Assembly: GCF_905196875.1 (NCBI RefSeq)
Contig: NZ_CAJJWO010000011.1
Coordinates: 39,609 to 103,608, forward strand
DNA from: an uncultured Parabacteroides sp.
Lineage (GTDB): Bacteria > Bacteroidota > Bacteroidia > Bacteroidales > Tannerellaceae
DNA: 64,000 bases
Reading direction: 5' to 3'
This document shows positions 43,832 through 52,583 of this stretch, in pieces. The translations under genes and the position numbers were made by a program. Each line of letters begins with the position of its first letter. Positions within the stretch are counted from its first letter, which is position 1. The notes below the pieces were generated by a model, which searched no databases, was not told the DNA's origin, and was given only the letters and a program-made list of their open reading frames with translations.

Positions 43832-45433
43832 TCAGAACTTATAACCCAAAGTTAAAGCGACCTGAGTAGTTTTTGTCTTTAATGAAGCGGGATCGGATTT
43901 AACAAATACTTCTCCATTTTCCCGGAATGTACTTGGGAATGCATAAGCATCTTCTTTATATTCACGATATACACATGCCAGATCAGCATAGAAACTCGGA
44001 GTAAAACGGTATCCCAAACCAATAGAATAAGAATTAGTACCTTTATCTACAGTATAATTAGGAATAGTGCCGACAATACCTACGGCATCTGCATAATAGG
44101 TTCCGTCCGGCTTCTGTGGAGAAAGCCCATCTTTTATATGTTGTTTCATAGGCGATGTTCTCCATAAAGTACCGGCACGAACAGAAAACTGAGGTGTAAC
44201 CTTTACTTCTGCACCAACCTTCAAAGTTCCGGACATTCCGAAATCCTTCTTTATATCATCGGTGGCCTGCAAATCATACCCATCCATATCATTCAAATTC
44301 ATTCTTTTGTAATTTGTCAATTCGTAATCGACACTTACTAAAAAACTTTTACCAACACCTGCAACACTAAAGATCCAACGATCCGGAGTACGAAGATGAT
44401 AACTACCCGACTGATAATCCGGAGTATTCATAGGATCCCATTTAATATTATTAATTATTGTTTGCGCTTCACCATGAAAATAATCTGTTAATTTATACCA
44501 TGTAGGTGAATTGTAAGCAATACCCAAGCGAAGAAAATCCGTTGGACGAACTATTGCTCCTAAATTAAAGGCATAACCCGTTCCACTAGAAGAAAGACCA
44601 TTATCCAACCATAACTGATCAACCGTTGAAAAATCCTCCGTATACCTCGTCTTCAAACTATAATCCATATCAGTAACAGCAACTGTTGCCCCCAGGAAAA
44701 CACGATCCGAAATATTAGTTGCAAACGAGAAGTTATACTGACCGATCGATCCTTTTTCATTGACTAGCAAATCCACGTTTTGTGGACTATAAGCCTCCCA
44801 GCCATTAGCTCCCTGCTTTCCAAATGCCGAATGATACTCATTCTTCCCATCATATGGATCCATAAAGCCTGCATCATATCCTAGAATTGCAAGCCAAGAT
44901 ATATTCGAATCAAAATAAGGATCATAGCCACCCTCTGGTTTAAAGTCACCCTGCTTTACACCATAAGCCAAATCAGCGACATAGTCAGCCAGCGAATAAG
45001 CCTGAGCCCCATTCATCCGATAAGTACGGTTAAAATTCTTTACACGATTGTAAGAGACACCCAGATTCCATCCAACGATACCTTCATCATTACCGGTTGG
45101 GAAATAACCTACATAAGCAATATTATCAAAGTTAAACCTTGTCTTGCTCTCATCTGCTTTCGAACCGTTCCAGTTCGTGTTGGCCTTTATTGACGAAAGA
45201 CTTATCGTAGTTACGACTTCCGAACTACGATATATCCCCAACCCTGCAGGGTTAGTAGACATAGACGATATATCCCCACCCAATGCTCCAAAAGCTCCGC
45301 TCATACCCAGATAACGGGCAGTCCCGTTCAGGTCGGTCTGAGACATTTTGTATGCATCCATTTCACCTTGTGCATATGCGACACCACCGGCCAGGAAAAA
45401 TGCCGATATAAATAAGCACGCTACTCTTTTCAT
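43832..45433 (-). CDS. Outer-membrane transport porin, FadL/OmpP1-like
   Basis: 533 residues with a signal peptide (MKRVACLFISAFFLAGGVAYA). The N-terminal region has the FadL-type AYKMSQTDLNGTARYLGMSGAFGALGGDISSMSTNPAGLGIYR. Repeated aromatic-ended strands follow, and the chain ends LTLGYKF, a barrel-terminal Phe. Bacteroidetes members move hydrophobic compounds across the outer membrane or have no known substrate. It follows the low-complexity exported gene by 88 bases, and a 9-base hairpin lies between them. Confidence 0.88.
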   Translation of the reverse strand: MKRVACLFISAFFLAGGVAYAQGEMDAYKMSQTDLNGTARYLGMSGAFGALGGDISSMSTNPAGLGIYRSSEVVTTISLSSIKANTNWNGSKADESKTRFNFDNIAYVGYFPTGNDEGIVGWNLGVSYNRVKNFNRTYRMNGAQAYSLADYVADLAYGVKQGDFKPEGGYDPYFDSNISWLAILGYDAGFMDPYDGKNEYHSAFGKQGANGWEAYSPQNVDLLVNEKGSIGQYNFSFATNISDRVFLGATVAVTDMDYSLKTRYTEDFSTVDQLWLDNGLSSSGTGYAFNLGAIVRPTDFLRLGIAYNSPTWYKLTDYFHGEAQTIINNIKWDPMNTPDYQSGSYHLRTPDRWIFSVAGVGKSFLVSVDYELTNYKRMNLNDMDGYDLQATDDIKKDFGMSGTLKVGAEVKVTPQFSVRAGTLWRTSPMKQHIKDGLSPQKPDGTYYADAVGIVGTIPNYTVDKGTNSYSIGLGYRFTPSFYADLACVYREYKEDAYAFPSTFRENGEVFVKSDPASLKTKTTQVALTLGYKF

Positions 45434-45463
45434 CGTTTCTGTTTATTTCTAATACCTTAAATA

Positions 45464-45497
45464 TATAAGGGCACAAGTACGCATACCGGCCCTTATA
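45464..45497 (-). terminator. Hairpin between the Ser/Arg-rich gene and the FadL-like gene
   Basis: A nine-base perfect stem TATAAGGGC / GCCCTTATA with a 16-base loop, 24 bases past the stop codon of the gene at 45521-46891. It has no U-tract, so it may stabilise RNA or attenuate rather than terminate. Confidence 0.5.
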
Positions 45498-45520
45498 CTA
45501 TAATTATATTATCTCTCTCA

Positions 45521-46891
45521 TTATCTGCGTCCGCCTGAACGACCGCCTCCTCCGCCACCGCCACTTGAACGGCTGCTGCTGCTACCTCCGCTACTGAACG
45601 AACCGCTGCTCCGGCTACTGCTGCTACTTCTTGACGGAGCCGAATAAGTGCTCTGGCTTCTCGAAGGAGCAGAGTTGCTGTAACTTGAACGTGAGCTACT
45701 ACTGCTTCTTGTAGACGGAGTCGACTGAATGCCGGAGGAAGAACGTGTAGATGAACCGCCACTATACTCGCTACGGGTAGCTGTACGTGTACGAACGGTT
45801 CCTTCCGATTGCACTCTGCCAGACGAAGTTCCCCTGCTTGAAGAACGAACGCTGCTACCAACTCCTTCACCTCTTGTTGAAGAAGACGAGCGTGTCGAAT
45901 AACGATCGGAACTCAATCCCCTTGAACTGCTGGTACGGTTGCTTTCACTTCTTAAAGAAGATGCACGGCTCGAAGACCTGTTGGAAACTGCACGTCCGGA
46001 AGATGCGGAACTATAACGACTGGAAGAATTTCTTCCGGTTGTATAGCGGCTCGATGTCTGACGTCCGTGTGAGCCATAATTATAAGGATTATAATAATGA
46101 TGGTGATGGTGTCCATAATAGCCACCTCCCCAGTAACCACCGCCCCAGTAACCACCGCCCCAATAACCGGGACCGTAATAACCTCCATACCATGGACTGC
46201 TCCAGCCGGCGTAGAAACCACCCCAGCCCCAGCCGAATCCCCAACGAGGACCGTACCAGGAAGAGTAAGTCCACCACGGACTGTAACTATACCAAGGATC
46301 GTACCAGTTATTATACCACGGAGAATACCAGCCTCCCCAGCTATTGCCCATGTTGATATTCACATTTACATTGGCATTGCCGTCGGAGTAATCCGTATCA
46401 TACCCATAACTGTAATAACCGTCGCTCAGATACAAATCTACCTGATCGGCACCGGCTATCGTAATTTTGCTGGGTGAATGATAGCGAACAATACGTTCGG
46501 TATATTCCGAGTCGGAACGACGTTCCGATTTCTTTGTTACTTTCTGATTTTTAGAAGGTAGCTCTTCAACATAAGTACCATCCTCTTCGTCCAGATCTTC
46601 ATCGTACGGTTCTTCTACGTCGACAGATGTATATCTGCGATTATATTCGTCTACATCACGATTTGCATCGTATGCTGAACTATTGGAGTCGGAGGCCGAC
46701 GCCAATACAATTGCCGATGATGACTTCGTTGTTTCCTCTTGTTTGGGCTGTATAACCTTCTCTTCTTTTTTGTCCTTCTTTTTGTCTTTACTTGAAGAGA
46801 AATACACATCATCAAAGAATTCCTCCTGAGCAGCAGCACTAAATGCTACCAGAAGCATCACCACTAAAGATGTTAATTTCATGGGTTTCAT
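45521..46891 (-). CDS. Exported low-complexity Ser/Arg/Gly/Tyr/Trp-rich protein
   Basis: 456 residues with a signal peptide (MKPMKLTSLVVMLLVAFSAAAQ). An acidic/basic N-terminal 150 residues is followed by an aromatic-Gly region with three YWGGG units and a run of five His (about 220-275). The last 190 residues are mostly Ser, Arg, Thr and Gly. Sequence of this kind is likely disordered, surface-exposed or matrix-like; the His run could bind metal. No catalytic motif is visible. The high-GC repeats make other frames falsely open. It has a good promoter at 47003-47033. Confidence 0.8.
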   Translation of the reverse strand: MKPMKLTSLVVMLLVAFSAAAQEEFFDDVYFSSSKDKKKDKKEEKVIQPKQEETTKSSSAIVLASASDSNSSAYDANRDVDEYNRRYTSVDVEEPYDEDLDEEDGTYVEELPSKNQKVTKKSERRSDSEYTERIVRYHSPSKITIAGADQVDLYLSDGYYSYGYDTDYSDGNANVNVNINMGNSWGGWYSPWYNNWYDPWYSYSPWWTYSSWYGPRWGFGWGWGGFYAGWSSPWYGGYYGPGYWGGGYWGGGYWGGGYYGHHHHHYYNPYNYGSHGRQTSSRYTTGRNSSSRYSSASSGRAVSNRSSSRASSLRSESNRTSSSRGLSSDRYSTRSSSSTRGEGVGSSVRSSSRGTSSGRVQSEGTVRTRTATRSEYSGGSSTRSSSGIQSTPSTRSSSSSRSSYSNSAPSRSQSTYSAPSRSSSSSRSSGSFSSGGSSSSRSSGGGGGGGRSGGRR

Positions 46892-47002
46892 ATTCGTTTC
46901 TCCTCTACATTAATATATTTATTCTATTGTTTAGACTATGTTTCCACCGTCAGGGTTTAAATGCATATCCTTAATAACTATAAAAATATTGCATTCTACT
47001 TA

Positions 47003-47033
47003 CAAATATAACACGTTCCCAATAAGTATCAAG
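47003..47033 (-). promoter_or_regulatory. Promoter for the low-complexity exported protein
   Basis: Minus-strand -7 TATATTTG (47003-47010) with CTTG (47030-47033) 19 bases upstream as -33. The predicted leader is about 105 bases. Confidence 0.55.
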
Positions 47034-47237
47034 CATTTATATATACTTTAACTTTAATATTTATCCTGCTATCGCCTATTTATATAGGATAAGATGCCGT
47101 TTCATTTACAAACGCTGCATCCGGCAAATACTAAAGTAAAGGAAACCAGCCCGGCAGAAACTAATGAAGAGACAGTATTATCTAATCTTTTTCCTCCCAG
47201 TTATTTAATATTTAAGTCATATACTTTTATACTTTTG

Positions 47238-47325
47238 AGCATGGTCAAAATCAATTTTTAGCTAGCCCAAAATCAATTTCGAGCATGCTAAAAATTAAAT
47301 TCAAGCTAGCTCAAAAGCATACTAA
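47238..47325. repeat. Four 22-base tandem units with palindromic cores
   Basis: Units begin at 47238, 47260, 47282 and 47304, exactly 22 bases apart. Their starts alternate AGCATGGT, AGCTAGCC, AGCATGCT, AGCTAGCT. Each core is wholly or nearly palindromic and flanked by AT-rich arms such as TTGA...TCAA. Two helical turns of spacing put all cores on the same DNA face. Confidence 0.75.
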
Positions 47326-47432
47326 TATTGCTCATTTGAACTAAAATATAAGATGAAAAACATTAGAATACAAGGTATTTGCAGATAGTTGCCGGTAGCC
47401 TTACAGACAGACGATCGTTTTTATACAACCGA

Positions 47433-47465
47433 TTGGATTTATTCCAAAGATAAATCGTATATTTG
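47433..47465 (+). promoter_or_regulatory. Promoter for the carboxynorspermidine synthase-like gene
   Basis: -7 TATATTTG (47458-47465) with TTGG (47433-47436) about 21 bases upstream. Transcription would start near 47472, about 50 bases before the start codon at 47523. Confidence 0.5.
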
Positions 47466-47522
47466 TCCTTTGGTTTAAAACCTTGTAAACTGTATATTAA
47501 CAAGATTAATTCTATTTAGTAA

Positions 47523-48716
47523 ATGGGAAGAGTATTAGTTATTGGTGCCGGGGGCGTAAGTACCGTTGCTGTTAAAAAGATCGCGATGAATGCCGATGTT
47601 TTTACCGATATCATGTTGGCTAGCCGCACAAAAAGCAAGTGTGATCAGATTGCCGCTGATATTAAGAATGTAAAAATAAAGACAGCACAGGTCAATGCAG
47701 ATAATGTAGACGAACTCGTTGCATTGTTTAATGACTTCAAGCCCGAGTTGGTTATCAACCTGGCTTTACCTTATCAGGACCTCTCCATCATGGACGCCTG
47801 TCTGGCTTACGGTGTGAGTTATCTCGACACTGCCAACTACGAACCGCTGGACGAAGCCAAATATGAATATAGCTGGCAATGGGCTTACAAAGACCGTTTC
47901 GAAAAGGCTGGGCTGACTGCAATCCTGGGGTGCGGATTCGACCCGGGAGTGACGGGGGTATATACAGCTTATGCAGCTAAACATCATTTCGATGAAATTC
48001 AATACCTGGATATCGTAGATTGTAACGCCGGAGATCATCACAAGGCGTTCGCAACAAACTTTAATCCGGAAATCAATATCCGCGAGATCACTCAGCGTGG
48101 TAAATATTATGAAGACGGGGAATGGAAAGATACGGATCCGCTGTCGGTTCACAAACCGTTGAATTACCCGAATGTGGGTCCGCGTGAATCTTACCTGATG
48201 TATCACGAGGAACTGGAAAGCCTGACCAAGAACTTCCCGACCATCAAACGTGCCCGTTTCTGGATGACCTTCGGACAGGAATACCTGACTCACTTGCGTG
48301 TGATACAGAATATCGGTATGTCGCGCATCGATCCGGTGATGTACAACGGACAGGAAATCGTTCCGATCCAGTTCCTGAAAGCCGTATTGCCAAACCCGGG
48401 CGACCTGGGAGAAAACTATACAGGCGAAACGTCTATCGGCTGCCGCATCCGCGGTATCAAGGATGGCAAGGAACTGACATATTATGTATATAACAACTGT
48501 AGCCACGAAGCTGCTTATAAAGAAACAGGTGCACAGGGCGTAAGTTATACAACCGGTGTTCCGGCTATGATCGGTGCCAAGCTATTCATGCAAGGCGTAT
48601 GGAAGAAGCCGGGCGTTTGGAACGTGGAAGAATTCAACCCCGATCCATTTATGAAAGAACTGAATGAACAAGGTTTGCCCTGGCATGAAATGTTTAACGT
48701 AGATCTGGAATTATAA
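47523..48716 (+). CDS. Saccharopine dehydrogenase-like, probable carboxynorspermidine synthase
   Basis: 397 residues with an N-terminal Rossmann fold (VIGAGGVSTVAVKKIA). Family motifs include VINLALPYQDLSIMDAC, SYLDTANYE, GCGFDPGVTGVYTAYA and ATNFNPEINIREITQRG. The DPGVTGVYTAYAAKH stretch matches the carboxyspermidine/carboxynorspermidine synthase branch rather than lysine-degrading saccharopine dehydrogenase. That branch condenses aspartate semialdehyde with a diamine for spermidine-type polyamines. Its stop codon overlaps the start of the next gene (TAATG). Neither decarboxylase nor arginine pathway genes are in the window. Confidence 0.85.
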   Translation: MGRVLVIGAGGVSTVAVKKIAMNADVFTDIMLASRTKSKCDQIAADIKNVKIKTAQVNADNVDELVALFNDFKPELVINLALPYQDLSIMDACLAYGVSYLDTANYEPLDEAKYEYSWQWAYKDRFEKAGLTAILGCGFDPGVTGVYTAYAAKHHFDEIQYLDIVDCNAGDHHKAFATNFNPEINIREITQRGKYYEDGEWKDTDPLSVHKPLNYPNVGPRESYLMYHEELESLTKNFPTIKRARFWMTFGQEYLTHLRVIQNIGMSRIDPVMYNGQEIVPIQFLKAVLPNPGDLGENYTGETSIGCRIRGIKDGKELTYYVYNNCSHEAAYKETGAQGVSYTTGVPAMIGAKLFMQGVWKKPGVWNVEEFNPDPFMKELNEQGLPWHEMFNVDLEL

Positions 48717-49174
48717 TGGCATTACAAGTAGGCGACAAAGCCCCCGAAGTACTGGGGCTCGATCAGAACGGAAATGAAATAAAACTCAGCGACTTCAAAG
48801 GTAAAAAGCTGGCTCTTTATTTTTATCCCAAAGACAACACCAGCGGTTGCACGGCGGAAGCCTGCAGTCTGCGTGACGGTTACCAGGATTTGCTGGCTGC
48901 CGGCTATGCTGTGGTCGGGGTTAGTAAAGACAGTGCCAAATCCCATCAGGGATTTATCTCAAAGCAGAACCTGCCTTTTCCCCTGATCGCTGACACGGAC
49001 ACAGCCCTGCAACAAGCATTTGGCGTATGGGCCGAAAAGAAACTGTACGGACGTTCATACATGGGGACGCTCCGCACCACCTTTATTATCAACGAAGATG
49101 GGATCATCGAGAAGATAATCGGTCCGAAAGAGGTGAAGACAAAAGACCATGCAAATCAAATCCTTAATTCATAA
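48716..49174 (+). CDS. bcp: Thioredoxin-dependent peroxiredoxin, Bcp type
   Basis: 152 residues. The peroxidatic Cys is in FYPKDNTSGCTAEACSLRD, with a second Cys five residues later, as in Bcp. The thioredoxin fold continues with VVGVSKDS, LPFPLIADTD and GTLRTTFIINEDG. It reduces hydroperoxides with thioredoxin. It is coupled to the upstream gene by the TAATG overlap and lies 5 bases before recA, so all three are probably one operon. Confidence 0.94.
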   Translation: MALQVGDKAPEVLGLDQNGNEIKLSDFKGKKLALYFYPKDNTSGCTAEACSLRDGYQDLLAAGYAVVGVSKDSAKSHQGFISKQNLPFPLIADTDTALQQAFGVWAEKKLYGRSYMGTLRTTFIINEDGIIEKIIGPKEVKTKDHANQILNS

Positions 49175-49179
49175 AAGGG

Positions 49180-50223
49180 ATGGCAAAAGAAGATAATTTA
49201 TTCGAAGAAGGAAAAACACCGGAAGGTAAACCGGCAGTAAATGCCGACAAGTTAAAAGCGCTTCGTGCAGCGATGGACAAGATTGAAAAGAACTACGGAA
49301 AAGGTTCTATCATGAAGTTGGGCGACGAAAGTATTGAAAATATCGAAGTGATTCCTACCGGATCTATCGCCCTGAACGCAGCATTAGGCGTTGGCGGTTA
49401 TCCGAAAGGACGCGTAATCGAAATATACGGACCGGAATCTTCCGGTAAGACAACCTTGGCAATCCACGCAATTGCTGAAGCACAGAAAAAAGGAGGTATC
49501 GCCGCATTTATCGATGCGGAACATGCTTTCGACCGTTTCTATGCTGAAAAGCTGGGTGTAGATGTAGAAAATCTATGGATCTCCCAGCCGGACAACGGCG
49601 AACAGGCTTTGGAAATCGCAGAACAGCTGATCCGTTCTTCAGCAGTCGACATTATCGTTATCGACTCTGTTGCCGCCCTGACACCGAAAGCTGAAATCGA
49701 AGGCGATATGGGTGACAGCAAGATGGGTCTGCAAGCTCGTTTGATGTCTCAGGCTTTACGTAAGCTGACCGGAACTATCAACAAGACAAACACGACTTGT
49801 ATCTTTATCAACCAGTTGCGTGATAAGATCGGTGTCATGTTCGGTAACCCGGAAACGACAACGGGTGGTAATGCTCTGAAGTTCTATGCTTCCGTACGTC
49901 TGGATATCCGCAAGATCGGAACGTTGAAAGACGGAGACGAAATGAAAGGTAACCAGGTACGTGTAAAGGTTGTGAAGAACAAAGTGGCACCTCCTTTCCG
50001 CAAAGCTGAATTCGATATCATGTTTGGAGAAGGAATCTCACATGCCGGCGAAATCGTCGACTTGGGAGCAGAACTGAACATTATCAAGAAAAGCGGTTCA
50101 TGGTACAGCTACAACGAAACGAAGTTGGGACAAGGCCGTGATGCTGCAAAACAATGTATCAACGACAATCCGGAACTGGCCGAAGAATTGTCGGCGCTGA
50201 TATTCGACGCTTTAAAAGCATAA
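49180..50223 (+). CDS. recA: Recombinase RecA
   Basis: 347 residues. Walker A is GPESSGKTT, Walker B IIVIDSVAAL, L1 EGDMGDSKMGLQARLMSQALRK and L2 INQLRDKIGVMFGNPETTTGGNALKFY, all intact and full length. RecA drives strand exchange and SOS induction. No SOS-box-like promoter was identified directly before it, since it lies 5 bases after bcp. A hairpin terminator follows at 50257-50291. Confidence 0.98.
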   Translation: MAKEDNLFEEGKTPEGKPAVNADKLKALRAAMDKIEKNYGKGSIMKLGDESIENIEVIPTGSIALNAALGVGGYPKGRVIEIYGPESSGKTTLAIHAIAEAQKKGGIAAFIDAEHAFDRFYAEKLGVDVENLWISQPDNGEQALEIAEQLIRSSAVDIIVIDSVAALTPKAEIEGDMGDSKMGLQARLMSQALRKLTGTINKTNTTCIFINQLRDKIGVMFGNPETTTGGNALKFYASVRLDIRKIGTLKDGDEMKGNQVRVKVVKNKVAPPFRKAEFDIMFGEGISHAGEIVDLGAELNIIKKSGSWYSYNETKLGQGRDAAKQCINDNPELAEELSALIFDALKA

Positions 50224-50256
50224 TATTCTTACATATAATAATATGTATATTGAAAC

Positions 50257-50291
50257 GTGTGACGAATACCTTTCCCGGGTTTTCGTCACAC
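50257..50291 (+). terminator. Hairpin after recA
   Basis: A ten-base perfect stem GTGTGACGAA / TTCGTCACAC with a 15-base loop, 33 bases past the recA stop codon. The following tract is only TTCAT, so termination may be partial. Confidence 0.7.
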
Positions 50292-50331
50292 TTCATATAA
50301 ACCGGTATTAAGAATTTTCTAACCTTATAAT

Positions 50332-51285
50332 ATGACTGACAAAGACAAATATCGCCAGCTTTGCAATAAAGAAACAAGCCTGCCCCTGTTTTCACGTGAT
50401 TGGTGGTTGGATACGGTTTGTGGCGAAACCTTATGGGATGTCTTGCTAGTTGAAGAAAAGGGGAAAATTCTGGCATCGTTTCCATTATATATTCCACACC
50501 AGGGTATCATAACGATGCCTCCTTACACCCAGACAATGGGTCCGTGGTTTGCACCGGAACCTGCTGACGCGAAATATACCCGGACTTTAGGTAAACACCA
50601 GGCTATCTGTAAGGTATTTACAGATGCACTGAAGATATATCCGCATTTCTTGCAATATTTCAGTTACCGGATAACGGATTGGTTACCATTTTACTGGGAA
50701 GGCTACAAACAAACGACACGATATACTTACCTGTTGAATAACATCCGGGATGAGCAATCATTGTGGGAAAATATGAGTTCCAATATCCGCCGGAACATTA
50801 CAAAAGCAAAAGAAAAACAGGGCATCACAGTAAAGAAGGGCATTCCCGTCGACGACTTCCTAAGAATTCAGGCACTAACATTCAAACGTCAGCAGCTCTC
50901 TGCACCCAAAGAACGTGAAATACTGAAAAAGATTATATCTGTCTGTCGTCAACGTAACCAGGGAGATCTCTGGGGAGCCTACGACGACAAAGGGAATCTG
51001 CATGCCGTGGCTTTCATTGCATGGCAGGAAAGTTCCGCCTATTACCTGGCCGGAGGAGGCGATCCCGAATTACGGGCATCGGGCGCACATAGCCTTGTCT
51101 TATGGGAAGGTATTCGCTTCACTGCACAATACACCGATTTATTCGACTTCGAAGGATCGATGATACCCGGTGTCGAACGTTTTTTCCGCGAATTCGGAGC
51201 AATTCAAACGCCCTTCTTCACAATAACCAAAGGGAATCTGAGTTTATTATATAGGGCCTGGCTGAAAATAAAGAAATGGAAATGA
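50332..51285 (+). CDS. GNAT/FemAB-like acyltransferase
   Basis: 317 residues. The C-terminal half (SSNIRRNITKAKEKQGITVKKG, GAYDDKGNLHAVAFIAWQESSAYYLAGGGDPELRASGAHSLVLWEGI, then FDFEGSMIPGVERFFREFGA) is typical of FemAB-like GNAT proteins found in polysaccharide clusters. The N-terminal half includes SFPLYIPHQGIITMPPYTQTMGPW. It would transfer an acyl or aminoacyl group to a sugar or lipid-linked precursor; the substrate is unknown. It opens a run of six overlapping genes and overlaps the next by 10 bases. Confidence 0.82.
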   Translation: MTDKDKYRQLCNKETSLPLFSRDWWLDTVCGETLWDVLLVEEKGKILASFPLYIPHQGIITMPPYTQTMGPWFAPEPADAKYTRTLGKHQAICKVFTDALKIYPHFLQYFSYRITDWLPFYWEGYKQTTRYTYLLNNIRDEQSLWENMSSNIRRNITKAKEKQGITVKKGIPVDDFLRIQALTFKRQQLSAPKEREILKKIISVCRQRNQGDLWGAYDDKGNLHAVAFIAWQESSAYYLAGGGDPELRASGAHSLVLWEGIRFTAQYTDLFDFEGSMIPGVERFFREFGAIQTPFFTITKGNLSLLYRAWLKIKKWK

Positions 51286-52583
51286 ACGATCGCACTATAC
51301 ATTATATTATACGTTTCCTTCTTGGAGAAGATATTTCCGGGGAGGTGATTGCCGCTATCGGATATACGGCTGATAGAAAATTATATGATCGTTATAGTAT
51401 AGTAATCGTGCCCTCGGGGTTCTTTAACAACCAGATATACGGAACCGCCGCTTCCCTTCCGGAACTACCGTTGCAGGAAATAGAAGGAACTCCTCTCCTG
51501 TTTGGCTCACCTCAAATAGAACTGGCAGGTGATACCCTGGTAATTCATGCAGATATCATTGCAAGCACCTATTTCCTTATCACCCGTTACGAAGAAATTA
51601 TACAGCGAAATGAGCGAGATGAACACGGACGTTTTCCCGGGAAAAAGTCTTTGCCATATCGGGCTGGCTTCCTTCACCGACCAATTGTCGATGAATACAG
51701 GTTATTATTACGCAGCTGGCTGCAACGTTACGGACTTCGGGTGCCTGACATAAAAAAACAAATACAACATATTTATCTGACTCACGACCTGGATGCTCCA
51801 ACGCTTTATCGTTCATGGAAAGGTTTCATTCGCTCTCTCAGGGATGGCCGAGGATTGAGAAAATCTATTAAGGGAAGATGCGGACCGGTCGAAAATGATC
51901 CGTATTATACGTTCCCTTGGATGTTTCAACAGAACAAGGCGCTTCAGGATCAGGTGGGGACAGATATCTGCAAATCTGTTCTTTTCGTCCGTAGCGGTGG
52001 TAAAAGTAAACTGGACAAACCCCATTACAGTTTACGGAATAAGGATGTAAACAATCTGATACAGTCTGCTTTGTCCAACAATATGACAGTCGGGCTACAC
52101 AGCAGTTATCAGGCAAGCATTACTCCTTCCCTCATCCGAAAAGAAAAAACAGGGCTGGAAGAAAATATCGGTAAAAGTATATACTGTAACCGGCATCATT
52201 TCCTGGCCAGTCGAGAACCGGAGGATATGACTCAACTGGAAGCCGCCGGAATTACACATGATTTTACGATGGGATATGCAGATGTAGCCGGTTTCAGATT
52301 AGGAACCTCCTATCCGGTACGATGGATCAACCCTGTAAACCGTCGGTTATCTTCTATCCTGCTTCATCCGTTAACGCTGATGGAATGTTCGCTGGAAGAG
52401 AAAAAATATATGGGATTAGATTATGATAAAGCTCTTACTTACAGTCTCAACCTGGTTGAACAGGTAAAAAATGCCGGCGGAGAATTAACCCTTCTGTGGC
52501 ATAACACCAGTGCACAGGAAAATACAGACAGTTATTTAAGAAAGCTCTATAGCCATTTATTAAACGAACTCGCAAAAAAATGA
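51276..52583 (+). CDS. Polysaccharide deacetylase-like protein
   Basis: 435 residues. A N-terminal domain (about 1-150) is followed by a deacetylase-like core with YLTHDLDAPTLYR for the catalytic Asp and metal-binding Asp. VGLHSSYQASI and NRHHFLAS follow as later motifs, and the chain ends with TLLWHNTSAQ. The layout matches Bacteroidetes polysaccharide deacetylase-family genes within glycan clusters. It would remove N-acetyl groups from a surface glycan, though activity on the exact substrate is unproven. It overlaps the FemAB-like gene and the epimerase gene by 10 and 4 bases. Confidence 0.8.
   Translation: MEMNDRTIHYIIRFLLGEDISGEVIAAIGYTADRKLYDRYSIVIVPSGFFNNQIYGTAASLPELPLQEIEGTPLLFGSPQIELAGDTLVIHADIIASTYFLITRYEEIIQRNERDEHGRFPGKKSLPYRAGFLHRPIVDEYRLLLRSWLQRYGLRVPDIKKQIQHIYLTHDLDAPTLYRSWKGFIRSLRDGRGLRKSIKGRCGPVENDPYYTFPWMFQQNKALQDQVGTDICKSVLFVRSGGKSKLDKPHYSLRNKDVNNLIQSALSNNMTVGLHSSYQASITPSLIRKEKTGLEENIGKSIYCNRHHFLASREPEDMTQLEAAGITHDFTMGYADVAGFRLGTSYPVRWINPVNRRLSSILLHPLTLMECSLEEKKYMGLDYDKALTYSLNLVEQVKNAGGELTLLWHNTSAQENTDSYLRKLYSHLLNELAKK

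Larger units (their letters stand above)
46892..47522. other. 630-base intergenic region between divergent genes
   Basis: AT-rich and without an open frame I would support. It holds the minus-strand promoter for the low-complexity gene (47003-47033), a four-unit 22-base repeat array (47238-47325) and the plus-strand promoter for the carboxynorspermidine synthase-like gene (47433-47465). The rest shows nothing recognisable. Confidence 0.7.

Noticed and set aside
45493..45870. Open frame of 125 codons, Val/Ala-rich, minus strand
   Set aside because: It overlaps the Ser/Arg-rich end of the gene at 45521-46891 in another frame. The repetitive GC-rich codons leave other frames open by composition.
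46128..46175. Tandem DNA repeat as a mobile or regulatory element
   Set aside because: The repeated CCAGTAACCACCGCC units simply encode the YWGGG repeats of the exported protein.
47238..47325. CRISPR-like array
   Set aside because: Units are directly adjacent without spacers, only 22 bases long, degenerate and alternating; no cas genes nearby.
47766..48506. 246-codon minus-strand frame opposite the carboxynorspermidine synthase-like gene
   Set aside because: Antisense shadow of a well-supported gene; no recognisable domain.
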